Shown here: positions 6,004-9,059 of the stretch, one piece after another
How the letters are laid out: each line of letters starts with the position of its first letter
Numbering within the stretch: the stretch's first letter is position 1
From: Nitrososphaeria archaeon
GTDB taxonomy: Archaea > Thermoproteota > Nitrososphaeria > Nitrososphaerales > Nitrososphaeraceae
Direction: 5' to 3'
DNA length: 9,059 bases
NCBI GenBank assembly: GCA_021324715.1
Contig: JAJPIN010000223.1
Coordinates: 1-9,059, forward strand
The notes under the pieces: generated by a model
Seen by the model: the letters and a program-made list of their open reading frames with translations, nothing else
Told to the model about the DNA's origin: nothing
Databases searched by the model: none
Translations under genes and position numbers: made by a program

Positions 6004-6130
6004 AGGTTCAAATACTTCTCGCAGTGGAGATCTTGTATCACTTTTAAATCAAGGTTAAACCAAGTATATCTATAGTTTTAATATTAAAATCTGCTGATGT
6101 TGTTAAGGCAAGGAAAATAGATTAAAGAAC

Positions 6131-6613
6131 TTACCTGCTTATGTCGCCTATATCTGGATCTACGCCCATACTTCTCATTCGTTCATAACTTTCAATGATT
6201 CTCTTCTTAATATTGGTGCCGATTGGAGTCACTAGACCTAATTCAGAGAGTAATTTCGCATTTTCTCGTATATCATAATTGAGTTGAGATATCAATTTGG
6301 CATCTTGATTCTCGGTTGGTTTCTCCGTTTCTACGAAGAATTGCTTTAAACGATCGTCTTGTACCTTATGCAGATCTTCTATTAGCTTTTTATGATGTTG
6401 GACAAAACCTATTTTAGTAAACCAAATTCCCCAAGTTTGGTACGAGACATCACTTAATAGTTTAGAGCTAACTATCTGTCCAGCTCCGATTATCTCTTCT
6501 CTAATTTTGGCACCTTCTGGAGTGGTATCATTCTTCAGGTACTCTCCTACCTCGTCTAATGCACTTTCTATAATAGTTAATTCTTCTTCTGAAACTGGAA
6601 TTTCTTTAAGCAT
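6131..6613 (-). CDS. Helical protein of unknown function with a repeated TPxGxxIxxxII motif
   Basis: A 160-aa protein from the ATG at 6613. A TTG two codons upstream (6619) is possible, but the TATA spacing favours ATG. I do not recognise the family. It is predicted almost wholly helical and acidic at the N-terminus, without cysteines, signal peptide or membrane segment. TPEGAKIREEII (31-42) recurs as TPIGTNIKKRII (129-140), each after a Leu/Glu/Gly-containing helix end, which suggests two related helical units around a central region containing WGIWFTKIGFVQHH (61-74). The motif starts near loop-to-helix turns (Thr-Pro N-cap). It has its own promoter and lies alone in AT-rich sequence, so context gives no function. 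A scaffold or binding role is conceivable but unsupported. Confidence 0.75.
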   Translation of the reverse strand: MLKEIPVSEEELTIIESALDEVGEYLKNDTTPEGAKIREEIIGAGQIVSSKLLSDVSYQTWGIWFTKIGFVQHHKKLIEDLHKVQDDRLKQFFVETEKPTENQDAKLISQLNYDIRENAKLLSELGLVTPIGTNIKKRIIESYERMRSMGVDPDIGDISR

Positions 6614-6638
6614 AGACAAATAATTGCAGCCTTAAGAG

Positions 6639-6646
6639 ATATTTTA
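6639..6646 (-). promoter_or_regulatory. TATA box of the 160-aa gene
   Basis: TAAAATAT on the minus strand is centred 29.5 nt before the ATG at 6613 and 23.5 nt before the TTG at 6619. Transcription expected near 6616 would exclude the TTG, so this element helps choose the ATG. Confidence 0.45.
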
Positions 6647-6888
6647 GGCTTATGTGGTTATAGCTCAGTGTTACCAGTTACAATCCGAAAATTTCTTAAT
6701 AAGATATCATCCGATTCACCTTTCATTAAAATAAACTGATCATTTTTGCAATTCGCTATTGTACAATGTTAACGTAGTCCCTTGAACGGTAAGATTTAGT
6801 GTATCAAATTATAACGACTTAGTCGAATAGCAAATGGTATTGTCAGTGATTACATCCAAAAGATCCTCTTATCGATCACTTCAGGAAA

Positions 6889-6896
6889 TTTAATAT
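6889..6896 (+). promoter_or_regulatory. TATA box of the TM2/zinc-ribbon gene
   Basis: TTTAATAT predicts a transcript start near 6918. That leaves a leader of about 38 nt before the ATG at 6957, unlike the leaderless genes elsewhere in the window. The leader begins with GGTGA (6921-6925), an SD-like site 7 nt before an in-frame CTG at 6933. Confidence 0.45.
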
Positions 6897-6956
6897 CCAT
6901 GTTTCATGGCAGATAACTTTGGTGAAATCTAACTGGCTAAAACGAAGCGTAAAGCA

Positions 6957-7331
6957 ATGTTTTTGAGTATTTTAATACCTGGTCTCGGCCAGATGTATGT
7001 TGGAAATTTTACTAGGGGTACAATTATTCTTATTTCTACACTAGCTATAATTGTTTTTTCTCGCATAATTTTGAATGTTTTTGAATTTATCCCACCATTT
7101 ATATTCTATATTTGGCAGATTTTTGATGCAGGAAGGGAGTTTAATAAAAGAAGATATTATCCTGTACAGGGAAATATATCATGCATGGATTGTGATTGGA
7201 GTAACTCTAGTTTTTCGGAATTTTGTTCTAGGTGTGGAAAAAGGATTCAAAATCCCTGTAACAATTGCAACAGTCTCAATATATTAGGTGTCTCTTTTTG
7301 TGGTAAGTGTGGAAAAAAATTAAGGCTTTAG
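6957..7331 (+). CDS. TM2-type membrane protein with two C-terminal zinc ribbons
   Basis: A 124-aa integral membrane protein. The N-terminal half resembles TM2 domains: PGLGQMYVGN (8-17), a first hydrophobic helix (about 20-40), a second (about 42-56), and WQIFDAG (53-59), with the family's W..D pattern at the end of helix two. The tail holds four CxxC knuckles: C76/C79 with C90/C93, and C101/C104 with C115/C118. These form two treble-clef-like zinc ribbons, presumably cytoplasmic. Function is unknown; such fusions are common in archaea and bacteria and may tether partners at the membrane. The start is uncertain. The in-frame codons upstream (CTG 6933 onward, LAKTKRKA) look like the basic lead-in usually found before the TM2 PGLG motif, and an SD-like GGTGA precedes that CTG. 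Further upstream an ATG (6906) is in frame but is cut off by a TAA at 6930. Confidence 0.82.
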   Translation: MFLSILIPGLGQMYVGNFTRGTIILISTLAIIVFSRIILNVFEFIPPFIFYIWQIFDAGREFNKRRYYPVQGNISCMDCDWSNSSFSEFCSRCGKRIQNPCNNCNSLNILGVSFCGKCGKKLRL

Positions 7332-7430
7332 TATTTGTTTTGTTCCTATAAATAGTAAAGGTCAATTATTTAGAATTCTTATGAATGTAACAATATTTAG
7401 ACTTTTTGCCCATTTTTAAATCTATCTAAC

Positions 7431-7448
7431 TTTTTCTTTTTCTCTTTA
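7431..7448 (+). terminator. T-rich tract downstream of the TM2 gene
   Basis: A pyrimidine run (TTTTTCTTTTTCTCTTT) lies about 100 nt past the TM2 stop and before the next promoter. It is the best terminator candidate in this spacer. A shorter T-rich stretch directly after the stop (7334-7345) could serve instead. Confidence 0.4.
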
Positions 7449-7495
7449 TACATCATTCAAAATAAAGGAAAGAGAAATTCGTCCCCTATACAATT

Positions 7496-7505
7496 CTTAT
7501 ATAAG
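7496..7505 (+). promoter_or_regulatory. TATA box of the surface-protein gene
   Basis: CTTATATAAG, a perfect 10-bp palindrome, is centred 25.5 nt before the ATG at 7526. It is a strong TATA element that predicts a leaderless mRNA. Confidence 0.65.
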
Positions 7506-7525
7506 AGAAGTTCGGAATAGCAGTT

Positions 7526-9059
7526 ATGAATTTAGAGTTACTTCTTTCAGGTCGAGTCTTGTCTATGGCTTTCATCTTTGTAGCGTTTTTAGGTATATCA
7601 GCATTAATTTTTGTTTATGCAGAATCCGTGGCACCGTCTGTACCAACTACAAAATCGATCTCTGACACCATACCATTTTTGCGAGAGGTTGCGGACACTA
7701 CGCCACCAATTGACACTACGCCGCCTGTTGTAACTGTGCCTGTGGACATGAAAGTCGAAGCAACTGGCCCTGAGGGCAGAATAGTAAGTTATGAGTCTAC
7801 TGCGACAGATACTGTTGACGGAAATGTTGCTACAGTTTGTAGTCCAAAATCGGGCTCACTGTTTGCTCTGGGTCAGACAAGAGTGGAGTGTACAGCAGTA
7901 GACAAGGCGGGTAATACTGGGAAGAATCAATTTATCATTACTATTAGAGATACCACTCCTCCTGAAACCACGTTAGGGGATGTAACGGTAGGTTGGTTGG
8001 GTTCAATAACCTCCGGTGATACGACTCCATCTGTTGACAGTAATTTTGACTTTGACGGTACCGATCTAGTAGGCATAAGTCACTATGAATGCCGATTAGA
8101 AGATGGAGGGTGGAAGTCAGCGCATACAGTGACAGACATAAACGGTGAAAAAATTAACACCTGTACTTATACTGGAGTCCGAGATCCAGGCGCACATAAT
8201 TTTGAAGTAAGAGCAGTTGATACTTCTGGAAATAAGGATGCTAGTCCAGCTAGCTTCATGTGGAATATAGAAGCACCGGATCAGGCCATCCAAGGGCTAA
8301 TAACCCGAGTAAATAGTATTTACCAGTCCCTTAACCTAGATTCCGCCCTTCACCAAGCAATTGAAGATTTATCTGACAATTCGGTCTCGAATGATCCCAA
8401 TTCGTGTTATTTGCTCAATTCATTTATGAATGATCTTAATGTTCAAAATATGATAGGAACTCTAAGTCTAACTGATCTCAACGATTTTGTTAAAACCACA
8501 CTTGCCATCATGGATAATATAGGTTGTCTCCCACCAATCGCAAATGCAGGTTCGCCACAAAGTGTTGAAGCAGGAGAAAAAGGAGTGATGTTGGATGGCA
8601 GCAATTCGTTACATGCGGATAATCCTATTAGTTTCAATTGGAAGCAAATTGGTGGAAGTCCCACAGTAGAGATCAGAAACTCTGCAAAGGCAAAGGCGTC
8701 TTTTGATGCTCCTACTTCTGATCAATTCAAGGATGTTGGAAGCAGTACAACACTCACCTTCGAGTTGACCGTTGCTGGTGCCGGGGATCTAAAATCAACA
8801 GCTATTACTACCGTAGAGGTAAACGCGGTAAACAACCCACCGGAAGAACCTGGTGTAAACAACCCACCAGTCGCAAAATCACAGAGTGTTACCACATATA
8901 GTGATAAGTCTATATCAATAAACCTTGATGCTACTGATAAGGATGGTGATACCCTGACCTATTCTCTGACATCGTCGCCCAACCATGGATCACTAAGCTC
9001 ATTTGACAAAAATACTGGAACTGTTGTTTACACCCCAAAAAGTGGATATACAGGAAATG
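7526..9059 (+). CDS. Large exported multidomain surface protein, 3' end cut by window edge
   Basis: The frame is open for 511 codons to the right edge; more repeats and any anchor are beyond it. Residues 12-32 are a hydrophobic signal or anchor segment ending in VYAES. Then come a HYR-type beta-sandwich (about 63-141: TPPVVTVP, ATDTVDGNV, CTAVDKAGN, with C105 and C122 likely disulfide-bonded), an Ig-like module (about 142-250: YECRLEDGGW, HNFEVRAVDTSGN, C189/C213), a helical FIMAH-like module (about 251-334: QAIQGLITRVNSI to IMDNIGC, with C294 and C334), a PKD/REJ-like module (about 335-434: PPIANAGSPQSVEAG), a short repeated linker with NNPP twice (437-448), and a cadherin-like repeat (about 448-511: NLDATDKDGDTLTYSL, VVYTPKSGYTGN). 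This modular plan is typical of cell-surface adhesion or matrix proteins in Nitrososphaeria. Its ligand is unknown. It is leaderless by TATA spacing. Confidence 0.88.
   Translation, partial: MNLELLLSGRVLSMAFIFVAFLGISALIFVYAESVAPSVPTTKSISDTIPFLREVADTTPPIDTTPPVVTVPVDMKVEATGPEGRIVSYESTATDTVDGNVATVCSPKSGSLFALGQTRVECTAVDKAGNTGKNQFIITIRDTTPPETTLGDVTVGWLGSITSGDTTPSVDSNFDFDGTDLVGISHYECRLEDGGWKSAHTVTDINGEKINTCTYTGVRDPGAHNFEVRAVDTSGNKDASPASFMWNIEAPDQAIQGLITRVNSIYQSLNLDSALHQAIEDLSDNSVSNDPNSCYLLNSFMNDLNVQNMIGTLSLTDLNDFVKTTLAIMDNIGCLPPIANAGSPQSVEAGEKGVMLDGSNSLHADNPISFNWKQIGGSPTVEIRNSAKAKASFDAPTSDQFKDVGSSTTLTFELTVAGAGDLKSTAITTVEVNAVNNPPEEPGVNNPPVAKSQSVTTYSDKSISINLDATDKDGDTLTYSLTSSPNHGSLSSFDKNTGTVVYTPKSGYTGN

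Larger units (their letters stand above)
6614..6956. other. 343-bp spacer between divergent small genes
   Basis: An AT-rich divergent spacer. It contains the TATA box of the minus-strand 160-aa gene near its left end and that of the plus-strand TM2 gene near its right end. In between I see no RNA gene or recognisable coding sequence. A 22-codon minus-strand frame (6658-6726) is present but has no properly spaced TATA element. A tRNA A-box-like stretch near 6660 is not part of a tRNA. Confidence 0.55.

Noticed and set aside
6655..6695. tRNA-like stretch (TTATAGCTCAGTG followed by GTTACAATCC)
   Set aside because: It looks like a D-arm and a T-arm box, but the two are far too close, and there is no anticodon arm or acceptor stem.
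6658..6726. 22-codon minus-strand ORF (MKGESDDILLRNFRIVTGNT...)
   Set aside because: Protein-like but very short; no correctly spaced TATA element and no terminator.
7075..7287. 70-codon plus-strand frame overlapping the TM2 gene
   Set aside because: The other frame carries the eight zinc-binding cysteines and the TM2 motifs; this one is a shadow.
8443..8664. 73-codon minus-strand frame within the surface-protein gene
   Set aside because: It is antisense to the helical and PKD-like modules, with no features of its own.
1..9059. CRISPR array, insertion sequence, integrase or att-site duplication
   Set aside because: No regularly spaced repeats, no transposase or recombinase motifs and no long direct repeats were seen on either strand.

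Overview
The window looks like a piece of an ammonia-oxidising archaeal chromosome (Nitrososphaeria/Thaumarchaeota, most like a Nitrososphaera/Nitrosocosmicus-type soil lineage). The evidence is a NurA–HerA end-resection pair, archaeal TATA elements centred about 25-27 nt before start codons, almost no Shine-Dalgarno sites, AT-rich DNA with T-tract ends, and a secreted modular HYR/PKD-type surface protein of a kind common in these genomes. The lineage is inferred; no rRNA or ammonia-oxidation gene is present.

Left part (1-2071): a minus-strand metallo-beta-lactamase-fold hydrolase runs off the left edge. Divergent from it is a membrane-anchored or secreted intradiol (protocatechuate 3,4-dioxygenase-type) protein with all four iron ligands, probably starting at a leaderless GTG. 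It ends directly against a minus-strand PhnB-like VOC protein, with no base between the two stop codons.

Centre (2072-5201): a 206-bp spacer rich in dyad symmetry (an 18-bp palindrome over the VOC TATA box and two mutually exclusive hairpins) precedes the nurA-herA operon on the minus strand. nurA is upstream and herA follows 5 nt later from a TTG start. NurA (5'-3' exonuclease/endonuclease) and HerA (hexameric translocase) are expected to act together, with Mre11-Rad50 encoded elsewhere, in double-strand-break end processing. Just upstream of nurA is a short minus-strand reading frame that looks interrupted at an A7 run.

Right part (5202-9059): small genes in long AT-rich spacers. These are a 72-aa charged orphan (plus), a 160-aa helical orphan with a repeated TPxGxxIxxxII motif (minus), a TM2-type membrane protein ending in two zinc ribbons (plus), and a large exported multidomain surface protein (HYR, Ig-like, FIMAH-like helical module, PKD-like, cadherin-like) open at the right edge. 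The spacers also hold several short minus-strand open stretches that could be gene remnants.

No CRISPR array, rRNA, complete tRNA, insertion sequence or integrase was found. Apart from nurA-herA, the genes appear to be independent, individually promoted units. I see no convincing new multi-gene system. The best leads are the frame-broken ORF ahead of nurA-herA, the palindromic VOC promoter region, the possible CTG start of the TM2/zinc-ribbon gene, and the exported dioxygenase.
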